A DNA stretch of 64,000 bases from Novosphingobium sp. PhB57 (GTDB taxonomy: Bacteria; Pseudomonadota; Alphaproteobacteria; Sphingomonadales; Sphingomonadaceae), in assembly GCF_004342985.1 (NCBI RefSeq), contig NZ_SMBO01000009.1, positions 62,001-126,000 of the forward strand, written 5' to 3'. The stretch's first letter is position 1. Each line of letters begins with the position of its first letter. The notes under the pieces are model-generated. The model saw only the letters and a list, made by a program, of their open reading frames with translations, searched no databases and had not been told where the DNA came from. The translations under genes and the position numbers were made by a program. Shown here piece after piece: positions 8,302-15,807 of the stretch.

Positions 8302-8566
8302 GAACCCTGAACCCTTTTCCTCGATGGCGCCGCGATGCGCTCGAACTATTCATAGGATCGGGTTAGCCAACCCGGTCGCGCGATTGCGACGAACCGTTGA
8401 CAACGATTGCCGATAGCCGCGCCGGGTAGGGTGAGGTGTGAAGCGCACAGGGCTTGCGCCGCTTCGGCACGACAATGAGGCCCCGCACGCACCAGCGCGC
8501 GAGGCCCAGTCAGGGTCGCACTTTGAATTTCGATGGATCGGTCCCGTAGAGGCCGGGGCCTGGCGG

Positions 8567-8926
8567 TTACGCGGCGGGTACGGTTCGCTCGCCCGCGATC
8601 GGCTGGGCGGCATCGAGGCCGCGGTGACAGCTGCGCAGGATCAGGTCGCTCCATTGCGCCATGTTCTCGGTATAGGCGCGCACGGAATCGGTGATGAACG
8701 ACACCCCGACTTGCGATGCACTGGCCGGATCGCCGGCCTTGGCCATTCCGTCCAGGCAAGTCAGCAGCCGTTCGCGTGCCGTCGAGACCTGGGCCACGAT
8801 CTGCGCCTGAATTTCCTGGCCGTTTTCGAGCATCTGTTCCGCGGCGATCCGCGTGGTCGAGGCGAGGTGTTCGCTCATGGACCTGGCGCGATCGATGCCT
8901 TGTTCGAAACCTGAGAACTCAATCAT
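8567..8926 (-). CDS. Phasin-like protein
   Basis: A 119-residue all-helical protein with the layout of short phasins, which coat polyhydroxyalkanoate granules: FEQGIDRARSMSEHLASTTR, then a repeated Q/A-rich helix (EIQAQIVAQVSTARERLL), then a C-terminal helix (AYTENMAQWSDLILRSC). The ATG at 8926 has AGAGGA six bases before it. No PHA synthase lies in the window. Without a search I cannot exclude another four-helix family. Confidence 0.6.
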   Translation of the reverse strand: MIEFSGFEQGIDRARSMSEHLASTTRIAAEQMLENGQEIQAQIVAQVSTARERLLTCLDGMAKAGDPASASQVGVSFITDSVRAYTENMAQWSDLILRSCHRGLDAAQPIAGERTVPAA

Positions 8927-9023
8927 GCTTCATCCTCTGTCCAATAGCTGCTTTCGAAGTCGCGAATGCATCACGTCCGTGCTCGGGGCCTCCAGCGGAG
9001 ACGCGAGGCCCTCAAGCGTCCGG

Positions 9024-9194
9024 CTAGTCTCCGTCCAGCAAGGCCCAGAGCCGCTGCTGCAGGGCAGCCGATTCCGAAGGCGTGAGCGAAGGACGCCCAT
9101 CCTTGTCCGAGCGTGACCATGACCGGTGCGCCGGTGCCGCGACATACGACGATCCGCGCAGGTTCGTCCGCCCTCTCCTCGAGCCGATGCTCAT
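9024..9194 (-). CDS. Small basic protein, unknown (56 residues)
   Basis: A 56-residue frame on the minus strand starts at ATG 9194, eleven bases after a strong GAGGAGGA ribosome site, and stops at 9024. The N-terminal half is basic and disordered. The C-terminal half (residues 29-56: SDKDGRPSLTPSESAALQQR and on) looks like a folded helix ending in LWALLDGD. The other two frames across this stretch give low-complexity Arg/His/Gly text. Family unknown. Confidence 0.5.
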   Translation of the reverse strand: MSIGSRRGRTNLRGSSYVAAPAHRSWSRSDKDGRPSLTPSESAALQQRLWALLDGD

Positions 9195-9576
9195 GACGAT
9201 CCAGTTCCTCCTCGCAATAAGTCAGCAAGACCGGACGCGCATTCCCTGGCGCTTTGCCGGTGCATTCGGCGATAATCGTATACTTATTATTATTGTATGC
9301 CGTTTGGCGTTCTTGCGAGGGCTTATCTACAGTTCGCACTCGGTTTTAAAAAGAGGAAAACTTTGTACGGCCGCGTACAGTGGTTTGGGGTAGCCCGAAA
9401 GGGTAACTCTACTGATCGAAAATGAGTATATGTAAAAATACGGTGCTTTTGCAGATACTTGCGCGGTGCGTCGGGAAGGCCGCATTTCAAGGAACCTTGG
9501 CGCGCATCGATCGTTGTATTTTCCTGATAAAATGGAATATCTCTTGGTCGGTCCGGCCAGGGGGAGGGCTCTGCCG
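9195..9576. other. AT-rich intergenic region with inverted repeat
   Basis: This stretch is much richer in A+T than its surroundings (runs such as CTTATTATTATTG near 9285 and GTTTTAAAAAGAGGAAAA near 9343). It separates a minus-strand small ORF from the Crp/Fnr pair. TGTACG-GCCG-CGTACA (9364-9379) is an inverted repeat with 6-base arms. The region probably holds promoters in both directions and regulator sites. I see no gene in it. Confidence 0.5.
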
Positions 9577-10293
9577 ATGACAGGCGGATTGAAGACGGGA
9601 AAGACCTGCAACAAGTTGTTGCTAGGCATGTCGAAAGACGACCGCGGGCGCGTCGAATCGCTGCTGCGCCGGGAGTGGCTTGCCACCCGGCAGTATCTGG
9701 AGCGACGCGGCGAACTTCAGGAAAAGGTCTACTTCATCGAATCGGGCGTGGTTTCCAATCTGGAGACCAGCGACATTCCCATACCGCTGGAAGTCGGCGT
9801 GGTCGGCTGCGAGGGTATCGTCGGCGCCAGTGCGATCTGCACCCTGCTTCCGCAACGGGACAGCTGCGTCCAGATCGAGGGAGAGGCGCTTTCGCTGGGT
9901 CGCGGGGAATTCCAGACTTTGCTGGAGACGAGCCCGTCGCTGCTGCGCTACCTCCTGCGTTACATCCAGACGCAGATCGTGCAGATCAGCCTTGCCGCCA
10001 GCGCCGGCGTGCGGGCCACGGTGCAGCAGCGCCTGGCGCGCAAGCTGCTGATGTATCACGACCGCATCGGCAACGACGATCTTGCGCTCACGCATGAGGC
10101 GATGTCGATCATCCTCGGCGTGCGCCGGGCCAGCATAACCCACGCCATCCACAACCTCGAGGCCGAGCGCTGGATCAGGGCGCAGCGCGGACTGGTGCAT
10201 ATCCGCGACCGCGCGGGCCTGGTGAAGTATTGCGGGCCGTTCTATGGCGTCGCGGAGGCTCGCTACGCCGAGATCATGGGCCACGAATCCTGA
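9577..10293 (+). CDS. Crp/Fnr-family transcription regulator (first of two)
   Basis: A 238-residue Crp/Fnr-type protein: N-terminal cyclic-nucleotide-like beta-roll (about residues 15-130), a long dimerisation helix (LLRYLLRYIQTQIVQISLAA) and a C-terminal winged helix (LALTHEAMSIILGVRRASIT). It lacks the four cysteines of Fnr, so it is not an oxygen-sensing iron-sulfur regulator of that type. The ATG at 9577 follows GGGGGAGGG by nine bases; the longer frame beginning 9466 lacks such a site. An 80-base gap separates it from a second regulator of the same family. Confidence 0.88.
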   Translation: MTGGLKTGKTCNKLLLGMSKDDRGRVESLLRREWLATRQYLERRGELQEKVYFIESGVVSNLETSDIPIPLEVGVVGCEGIVGASAICTLLPQRDSCVQIEGEALSLGRGEFQTLLETSPSLLRYLLRYIQTQIVQISLAASAGVRATVQQRLARKLLMYHDRIGNDDLALTHEAMSIILGVRRASITHAIHNLEAERWIRAQRGLVHIRDRAGLVKYCGPFYGVAEARYAEIMGHES

Positions 10294-10373
10294 GGCTGCC
10301 CTTGCCGTGCGCGCTCGAGATGGCCGGAAGCAGATCTCACGCAACTTACGGCCGACTGATCCATTGTGCCCGC

Positions 10374-11141
10374 ATGGAATTTGCGCACCTGCAGACGGGG
10401 AGAACGCCTGTGCACAGTCATGATGCCGTCGCTCTGTTCGTAAGGCGTATCCAGCTGAGAAGCGTGGTTTCCGCCGAGGAAGTGGAAGCGATGCAGCAGC
10501 TTGGCGGCCGCCGCGTCCATGCCTCGCGCGGGCAGGATCTGGTTCTTCCGGGCCACGGCGTGAACCATGCGATCCTGCTGGTGGACGGCCTGCTGGCCCG
10601 GTTCGACCAGATGGCGGACGGCAAGCGGCAGATCACGGCGCTGCACATTCCAGGCGACATGGCCGATCTGCATTCGGTGCCGATGCCGCTCCCTGCCTGG
10701 GGCATCCAGGCGCTGGTGCCCTCGGTCGTGCTGCACATTCCGCACGGCGACTTGCGCAGGCTTGCGGATTCCCGTCCCGCGATTGCCAGGGCGTTCTGGC
10801 GCGACACCGTGACGGATGCCTCCATCCTGGCGAAATGGACGGCCAATCTCGGCCGGGCCGATGCCGTCACCCGCACGGCGCACCTGATCTGCGAGATGGG
10901 CATGCGGATGGAAGCGCACGGGCTGGACGCGCGGGACGATTTCGCCCTGCCGATCACCCAGGCCCAGATGGCCGATGCGCTGGGCCTGACCACCGTTCAC
11001 GTCAATCGCACAGTCTCCGCCTTGCGCCAGGAATGCGGCCTCCTCTTCGAGCAGGGGCGGGTGCGCGTGGAGAACTGGGACGCCCTGGCCGGTCGCGGCA
11101 GTTTCGATCCGGGCTACCTGATGCTGGACGTTCGGGTCTGA
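10374..11141 (+). CDS. Crp/Fnr-family transcription regulator (second of two)
   Basis: A 255-residue paralogue-type regulator with a beta-roll (residues 20-140, including GQDLVLPGHGVNHAILLVDG) and a C-terminal helix-turn-helix (LPITQAQMADALGLTTVHVN, then RTVSALRQ). No Fnr-type cysteine cluster is visible. It differs clearly in sequence from the neighbour upstream, so this is not a recent duplication. The ATG at 10374 gives the usual length; the frame extends upstream into the previous gene without a ribosome site. Proteins of this style in sphingomonads often respond to stress or light; the signal here is unknown. Confidence 0.88.
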   Translation: MEFAHLQTGRTPVHSHDAVALFVRRIQLRSVVSAEEVEAMQQLGGRRVHASRGQDLVLPGHGVNHAILLVDGLLARFDQMADGKRQITALHIPGDMADLHSVPMPLPAWGIQALVPSVVLHIPHGDLRRLADSRPAIARAFWRDTVTDASILAKWTANLGRADAVTRTAHLICEMGMRMEAHGLDARDDFALPITQAQMADALGLTTVHVNRTVSALRQECGLLFEQGRVRVENWDALAGRGSFDPGYLMLDVRV

Positions 11142-11273
11142 GCGCCCGCCGCCGCAAGTGGAGGCGGCAAGATCCATCGACGTGAAAGGGGATAGTGCGG
11201 GGCGCCTGCTTGTGCAGGCATCGGCGGAAGACTAGCGGCTTGCGCGGATGGCCGAACAGAGGATGCGCCTGCG

Positions 11274-11447
11274 ATGACCGACGACGAACTGATCGACCAT
11301 GCCCAGCGGCTTTACGATCTTGCCGCATCGCGGGTGGGATCGCGCCTCGACCTGATCCATCTTCGCGATCTGGTGCCCGATCTGCTCGACCGGCTGCGCT
11401 CCCGGAACGAGCCCGACCATGAAGGCGAAGGCACGCGTTCTTTCTGA
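11274..11447 (+). CDS. Small acidic helical protein, unknown (57 residues)
   Basis: A 57-residue frame starting at ATG 11274, with AGAGGA upstream and strong codon bias. The sequence reads as one amphipathic helix pair (DELIDHAQRLYDLAASR, then LIHLRDLVPDLLDRLRSR) with a charged tail. I do not recognise it, but the helix pattern and codon use favour a real protein over chance. It lies 132 bases after the second Crp/Fnr gene. Confidence 0.5.
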   Translation: MTDDELIDHAQRLYDLAASRVGSRLDLIHLRDLVPDLLDRLRSRNEPDHEGEGTRSF

Positions 11448-11926
11448 CATTCGCGGTATTCTTCGCATGGTCCGCAGACGATAGCGAGGAGGAGGGGGCG
11501 GCAACGCAGCGCGCCACCGCCCCCCGGTCCATCGTTGTTTAGAGGCGAGGACCGGGCGCGGCCTCTAGAGCGGGTTTGCGCCGACAACAAGCGGTCGGCG
11601 GCCATAACCCACCGCCCAGATCGCCGGAAAAGCCCGTCCTGCCGTTCACGCCGGACATGGAAAGGCCGCCCACCGTGCATGGGGGCGGCCTTGATGGAGT
11701 GACGGGGCCCGGTCGGGGGTGGGGATTGGGCCCTCGGGGTCTCTGCCTCTTTGAGCAGTCCCGATCTCAACACCCCTGTCGCGAAGAGGTTCCGCCCTTT
11801 CGCGGAAAACCGAACATGACGAAGAGTTAATCTGCCGCCCGGATAGCAGTTAAGCCCCGCTTAAGGAGAATTCGGGCTGGACGCGATCCTTTCGAAACGT
11901 GGGCTTCGCGCCCCTGGATAACCGCA
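11448..11926. other. Intergenic region with two hairpins
   Basis: There is no convincing gene in 479 bases. A frame at 11576-11830 is Pro/Gly/Arg text without codon bias. AGAGGC (11541-11546) pairs with GCCTCT (11561-11566), and a ten-base stem lies at 11662-11692. The segment CTAGAGCGGGTTT (11565-11577) resembles CTAGAGCAGTTT at 5638. The last 60 bases presumably hold the promoter of the PAP2 gene. Confidence 0.4.
11662..11692. terminator. Terminator-like hairpin, 10-base stem
   Basis: AAGGCCGCCC (11662-11671) pairs perfectly with GGGCGGCCTT (11683-11692) around an 11-base loop. There is no U-tract after it on the plus strand, so it may be a weak or processing hairpin. It lies between the small ORF ending at 11447 and the PAP2 gene. 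Confidence 0.4.
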
Positions 11927-13084
11927 ATGACCCTGATGCAGCCGCTTCTGCCCGTGCCGCCCTCCGTACTCGACGGAGCGGAGGCGCGCGCCGTGGAGGC
12001 GAGGCTGCCGGAGCGTTCGGCAGTCCGTCCGGCCACGCGCCTGACGGCATCGGGCCAGGGCGATGTGCTTCGCCGCCATCTCATGGTCGGCCTCGCGCTC
12101 AGCCTGGTGGCTCTGGGGATGCTGTTGCACTGGGCCGGGCTGCGGATCGACCCCTGGCGCGCGGGTAACGTGCCGTTCTATCTCGCGGGCGCCCTGGCGC
12201 TGGCATGCCGCCATTTCCTTCCCCGGATGCGGTGGCGCCATGCGCAGGCCGGTGCGGCGTTCAGCGAGTATGCGGCGCTGTTCGCCGCGATCTCGCTGAT
12301 GGGGGCGGCCGCCAGCTATCCGGTCGCCGCGCTCACGCATGGTTATGCCGATGACGCCCTGCAGCGGATCGATGAGGCGCTGGGGTTCGACTGGCTCGCG
12401 CTCTATCGCCAGGTCGTCGCGCATCCCTGGCTCCAGGTGCTGGGGACGACCGCCTATCGCAGCATCTACATCACGCCTGCACTGCTGCTGTGGTCGGCGG
12501 CAAAGTCCGGACAGCGCGAGGCGGCCTATCGCTTTCTGGCCGGTTTCTGGCTGGCGGCGGTCATCACCCTGGCCGTGTTCAGCCTGATGCCGGCGCTGGG
12601 GCCGTTCTCGCATCTGTGGCACCAGCCGATCGTCTACATGCCGGAAAGCGAGCTTTGGCAGCCCGGCCTGATCCCGGCGCTGCGGGCACACGGCGTCCAT
12701 GTGGTGGACCTGGCGCATCTGCGGGGCATCGTTTCGGCGCCGAGTTTCCACACTGCCGCGGCCGTGCTCTACATCGTCGCGGCCTGGCGGATTCCGGGGC
12801 TGCGCTGGCCGGTGATCGCCCTGAATGGGGCGATGCTCCTGTCCACGCCGGTGGAAGGCACGCATTATCTGATCGACATGATCCTGGGCGCGGCGGTGGC
12901 GGTAACCGCGCTTTTGCTGCTCGAATGGCACGTGCGACGCCTGAAAGCGGGCGCTGTTCGCGGGTCGCGCTGGACGGCTGCGCGACAATATGGCAGCGAG
13001 CGTGCCGCTTCGACTTCCGAAGATCGCAGAGAATTCCATATCGGGCCTCCTTCTCGCCAGGCAGAAGGCGGGTGGGCCCCATGA
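11927..13084 (+). CDS. PAP2-superfamily membrane protein (inositol-phosphorylceramide-synthase-like)
   Basis: A 385-residue polytopic protein with about eight membrane segments between residues 45 and 345 and an Arg/Ser-rich cytoplasmic tail. The phosphatase signature of the PAP2_3 / Aur1-like branch is present: SAPSFHTAAA (catalytic His) and GTHYLIDMILG (His and Asp of the third motif). Family members remove or transfer phosphate-headgroups on lipids, including inositol phosphate onto ceramide in bacteria that make sphingolipids. This would suit a sphingomonad, but phosphatidate or polyprenyl-pyrophosphate phosphatase activity is also possible. It sits 18 bases before the OPT gene. Confidence 0.78.
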   Translation: MTLMQPLLPVPPSVLDGAEARAVEARLPERSAVRPATRLTASGQGDVLRRHLMVGLALSLVALGMLLHWAGLRIDPWRAGNVPFYLAGALALACRHFLPRMRWRHAQAGAAFSEYAALFAAISLMGAAASYPVAALTHGYADDALQRIDEALGFDWLALYRQVVAHPWLQVLGTTAYRSIYITPALLLWSAAKSGQREAAYRFLAGFWLAAVITLAVFSLMPALGPFSHLWHQPIVYMPESELWQPGLIPALRAHGVHVVDLAHLRGIVSAPSFHTAAAVLYIVAAWRIPGLRWPVIALNGAMLLSTPVEGTHYLIDMILGAAVAVTALLLLEWHVRRLKAGAVRGSRWTAARQYGSERAASTSEDRREFHIGPPSRQAEGGWAP

Positions 13085-13102
13085 TCGGCTGAACGGGACA
13101 AC

Positions 13103-15070
13103 ATGGCGAACCAGACTGGCAGCACGCGCGCGGGATCGCCGCTTGAACTGACCCTGCGCGGGGTGCTGCTCGGCGGCGTGATCACGCTGCTCTTCACGGC
13201 GGCGAACGTCTATCTGGGCCTCAAGGTTGGCCTGACTTTCGCCACCTCGATCCCGGCAGCCGTGATCTCGATGGCGATCCTGCGCGGGTTCAAGGACTCG
13301 ACGATCTTCGAAAACAACATCGTCCAGACCGTCGCCAGTGCGGCCGGGACGCTGGCGGCCATCATCTTCGTGTTGCCGGGGCTGGTCATGATCGGCTGGT
13401 GGCAGGGCTTCCCTTATTGGACCACGGCCGCGATCACCGGGACGGGCGGCATTCTCGGTGTGTTGTTCTCCGTACCGCTGCGCCGTGCGCTGGTACTGGA
13501 TACGCCGCTGCCCTATCCCGAAGGCCACGCCGCCGCCGAAGTGCTGCGCGTCGGCTCCGAATCGCGCGAAGGTGCCGAGGAAAGCGCCAAGGGTCTTTCC
13601 GTCCTCCTGTGGAACGCGCTGGCGTCCGCCGGCTTCGCGATCCTCACCCAGACGCGCCTTGCCGTGGCGGAAGCCTCGGTCTGGTTCCGCGCCGGGCCCG
13701 GTGCGACCGGCATTTCCGGCGGCCTTTCCTTCGCCCTGATGGGCGTGGGGCACCTCGTGGGCATTTCGGTCGGCATGGCCATGTTCCTCGGCCTCGTGGT
13801 GGGCTGGTGGGTGCTCCTGCCGATCCTGACCGCGCAGAACCCGCTGCCGGGCGGGGCGGAAGTCTGGGCTTCCACCGTGTTCTCCGAAAACGTCCGCTTC
13901 TTCGGCGCCGGCGTGATCGGCGTGGCTGCCGTCTGGACCTTGCTGCGCATCGCCGGACCGGTCATCGGCGGCGTGCGTTCCGCCCTTGCCGCCAGCCGTG
14001 CGCGCCAGGCGGGCGAGAAGCTGGCGGTAGAGGAGCAGGACCTGCCGATCTCCATCGTCTTCATCGGCACGCTCGCCATGCTGGTTCCCATCGCGGTGCT
14101 GCTGTGGAGCGTCATCGGCAGCGGACCGCTGGCAGGCTCCGAAATGCTGCTGATTTCCGGCGCGCTGGCCTTCATTCTGGTGATCGGCCTGCTGATCGCG
14201 GCGGTCTGCGGTTATATGGCGGGCCTGATCGGTGCGTCCAACTCGCCCGTTTCGGGCATCGGCATCCTCTCGGTCGTGGCGGCCTCGCTCATGCTGGTGG
14301 GCCTGTTCGGCCGAGATCAACCGACCGGAACCACCGAGGCGCTGGTGGCCTATGCCCTGATCGTCACCGGCATCGTCTTCGGCGTGGCGACGATCTCGAA
14401 CGACAATCTCCAGGACCTCAAGACCGGGCAGCTGATCGGCGCGACGCCGTGGAAGCAGCAGGTCGCTCTGGTGATCGGCGTCGTGTTCGGGTCGCTGGTG
14501 ATCCCGCCGGTGCTGGACCTGCTGAACACCGCCTTCGGCTTTGCGGGCGCGGCCAATGCCGGCCCGAACGCGCTGCCCGCCCCGCAGGCGGCGCTGATCT
14601 CGACCCTGGCCAAGGGCGTGCTCGGCGGCAATCTCAACTGGACGATGATCGGTTGGGGCGCTGCTGCCGGCGTGGCCTTCATCGTGATCGACGAAGTGCT
14701 GGGCGCCATGGGCCGCCTGCGCCTGCCGCCGCTCGGCGTCGGTATCGGCATCTACCTGCCGATGAGCGTGATCCTGCCGACCGTGATCGGATCGGTGCTG
14801 GGCTTCTTCTACGACCGCTGGGCCGGGAAGCAGCGCGATCCCGAATTCGCCGAGCGCATGGGCGTGCTCACGGCGACGGGCCTTATCGTGGGCGAAAGCC
14901 TCTGGGGCGTCGGTTTCGCCGGGATCGTTGCGGCTTCGGGCAGCGACGCGCCTTTGGCCCTGGTAGGCGACGGCTTCGCCGGACCGGCGCTCGTCGGTGG
15001 CACGCTGCTGTTCTTCGTCCTGGTTCATGCGCTCTATCGCCGGACCCGCAAGCTGGTGACTTCGGACTGA
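13103..15070 (+). CDS. OPT-family oligopeptide/metal-chelate transporter
   Basis: A 655-residue integral membrane protein with about 14-16 hydrophobic segments spanning nearly all its length. Hallmarks of the bacterial OPT group are visible: NVYLGLKVGLTFATSIPAA, then ENNIVQTVASAAGTLAA, then PYPEGHAAAEVL; in the second half NSPVSGIGIL and KTGQLIGATPWKQQ. These secondary transporters import oligopeptides or metal complexes with protons. It starts 18 bases after the PAP2 stop with a GGGA ribosome site, so co-transcription is likely. A 737-base gap follows. Confidence 0.9.
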   Translation: MANQTGSTRAGSPLELTLRGVLLGGVITLLFTAANVYLGLKVGLTFATSIPAAVISMAILRGFKDSTIFENNIVQTVASAAGTLAAIIFVLPGLVMIGWWQGFPYWTTAAITGTGGILGVLFSVPLRRALVLDTPLPYPEGHAAAEVLRVGSESREGAEESAKGLSVLLWNALASAGFAILTQTRLAVAEASVWFRAGPGATGISGGLSFALMGVGHLVGISVGMAMFLGLVVGWWVLLPILTAQNPLPGGAEVWASTVFSENVRFFGAGVIGVAAVWTLLRIAGPVIGGVRSALAASRARQAGEKLAVEEQDLPISIVFIGTLAMLVPIAVLLWSVIGSGPLAGSEMLLISGALAFILVIGLLIAAVCGYMAGLIGASNSPVSGIGILSVVAASLMLVGLFGRDQPTGTTEALVAYALIVTGIVFGVATISNDNLQDLKTGQLIGATPWKQQVALVIGVVFGSLVIPPVLDLLNTAFGFAGAANAGPNALPAPQAALISTLAKGVLGGNLNWTMIGWGAAAGVAFIVIDEVLGAMGRLRLPPLGVGIGIYLPMSVILPTVIGSVLGFFYDRWAGKQRDPEFAERMGVLTATGLIVGESLWGVGFAGIVAASGSDAPLALVGDGFAGPALVGGTLLFFVLVHALYRRTRKLVTSD

Positions 15071-15807
15071 AGGCGCTGCCCGGTGCCGCGATCGGCGGAA
15101 TCGGGAACCGGAAAATCCACTGTCCGTTAGTCAAAGGCTGTCCTTGTCGAGACAGCGACCGCGCCGGCGCCCTTTATGCGCGCCGCGTGATCTGCGTACT
15201 GCGGATCAGCTCTCCACTTCGGTCGCCGAGGCCTTCGCCCGCCCCTCGATCGCTCGTTCGAGGCGTCACCGGAACCCATGCAAGTGACGGAAACAAAAAC
15301 CATTTCGGCCTGAAAAATAGAGCCGTAATGAATGTAAATGCGTCTCGTTGAGAACTTCGTGCTCTTCTTTGAAGATGCCATCTAATCATTGAGAAATAGC
15401 GGATTCCGTTGCCTCAAGAGGAGATCGGCAGACTTCGCGTGGCTGCTCATGCGCGCGTCGATCTGGCCGTGTTTTGCCTTCCCGTGTCCAATCGCGCAGT
15501 CTCTGTGACAAATCGCTTACTTCGCTCGGGAAACTTCGGCTGGAAATCGACGTTGCAGGCCGTAACTAGGTGACATCGCCTAAGTTAAAAACCTGATGGG
15601 GACTGGGCCGCAGACGTATTGATGAGTTGGAGGGGCGTAAAAATCCTGTTGCCGTGGCGCCCTAGGTCACGGTGAATAAAACAGAGATTGGTTAGTTGAT
15701 AAAACTAACTAAGGCGATCTCTTCGGTTCGTCCGCAGACGCGGGCCATCTTCGCGCAACGAACGGCTGTATCGCGCTAGGCGATACTTCAATGCTGGGAG
15801 GACCGAG
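15071..15807. other. Long intergenic region before the giant adhesin gene
   Basis: 737 bases with no convincing gene; the open frames here are short and lack codon bias. The DNA is noticeably richer in A+T from about 15290 onwards than the flanking genes, as expected for a regulated promoter region. It contains the inverted repeat at 15691-15709 and an imperfect one around TAACTAGG...CCTAAGTTA (15563-15587). The adhesin start at 15808 is preceded by a good ribosome site (GGGAGGA). Confidence 0.5.
15691..15709. promoter_or_regulatory. Inverted repeat GTTAGTT-GATAA-AACTAAC
   Basis: Perfect 7-base arms flank a 5-base spacer, centred 108 bases upstream of the adhesin start codon. It is AT-rich and symmetric, the form of a dimeric-regulator site. 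Which protein binds is unknown. Confidence 0.4.

Noticed and set aside
8346..8759. Minus-strand 137-codon frame overlapping the phasin gene
   Set aside because: It competes with the phasin frame, has poor codon bias and no ribosome site.
11576..11830. An 84-codon plus-strand frame
   Set aside because: Pro/Gly/Arg-rich text crossing a perfect hairpin, without coding bias.
11861..15028. A 1,055-codon minus-strand frame over the PAP2 and OPT genes
   Set aside because: The plus strand encodes clear membrane proteins; the minus text is low-complexity Arg/His/Gln and is a codon-bias artefact.
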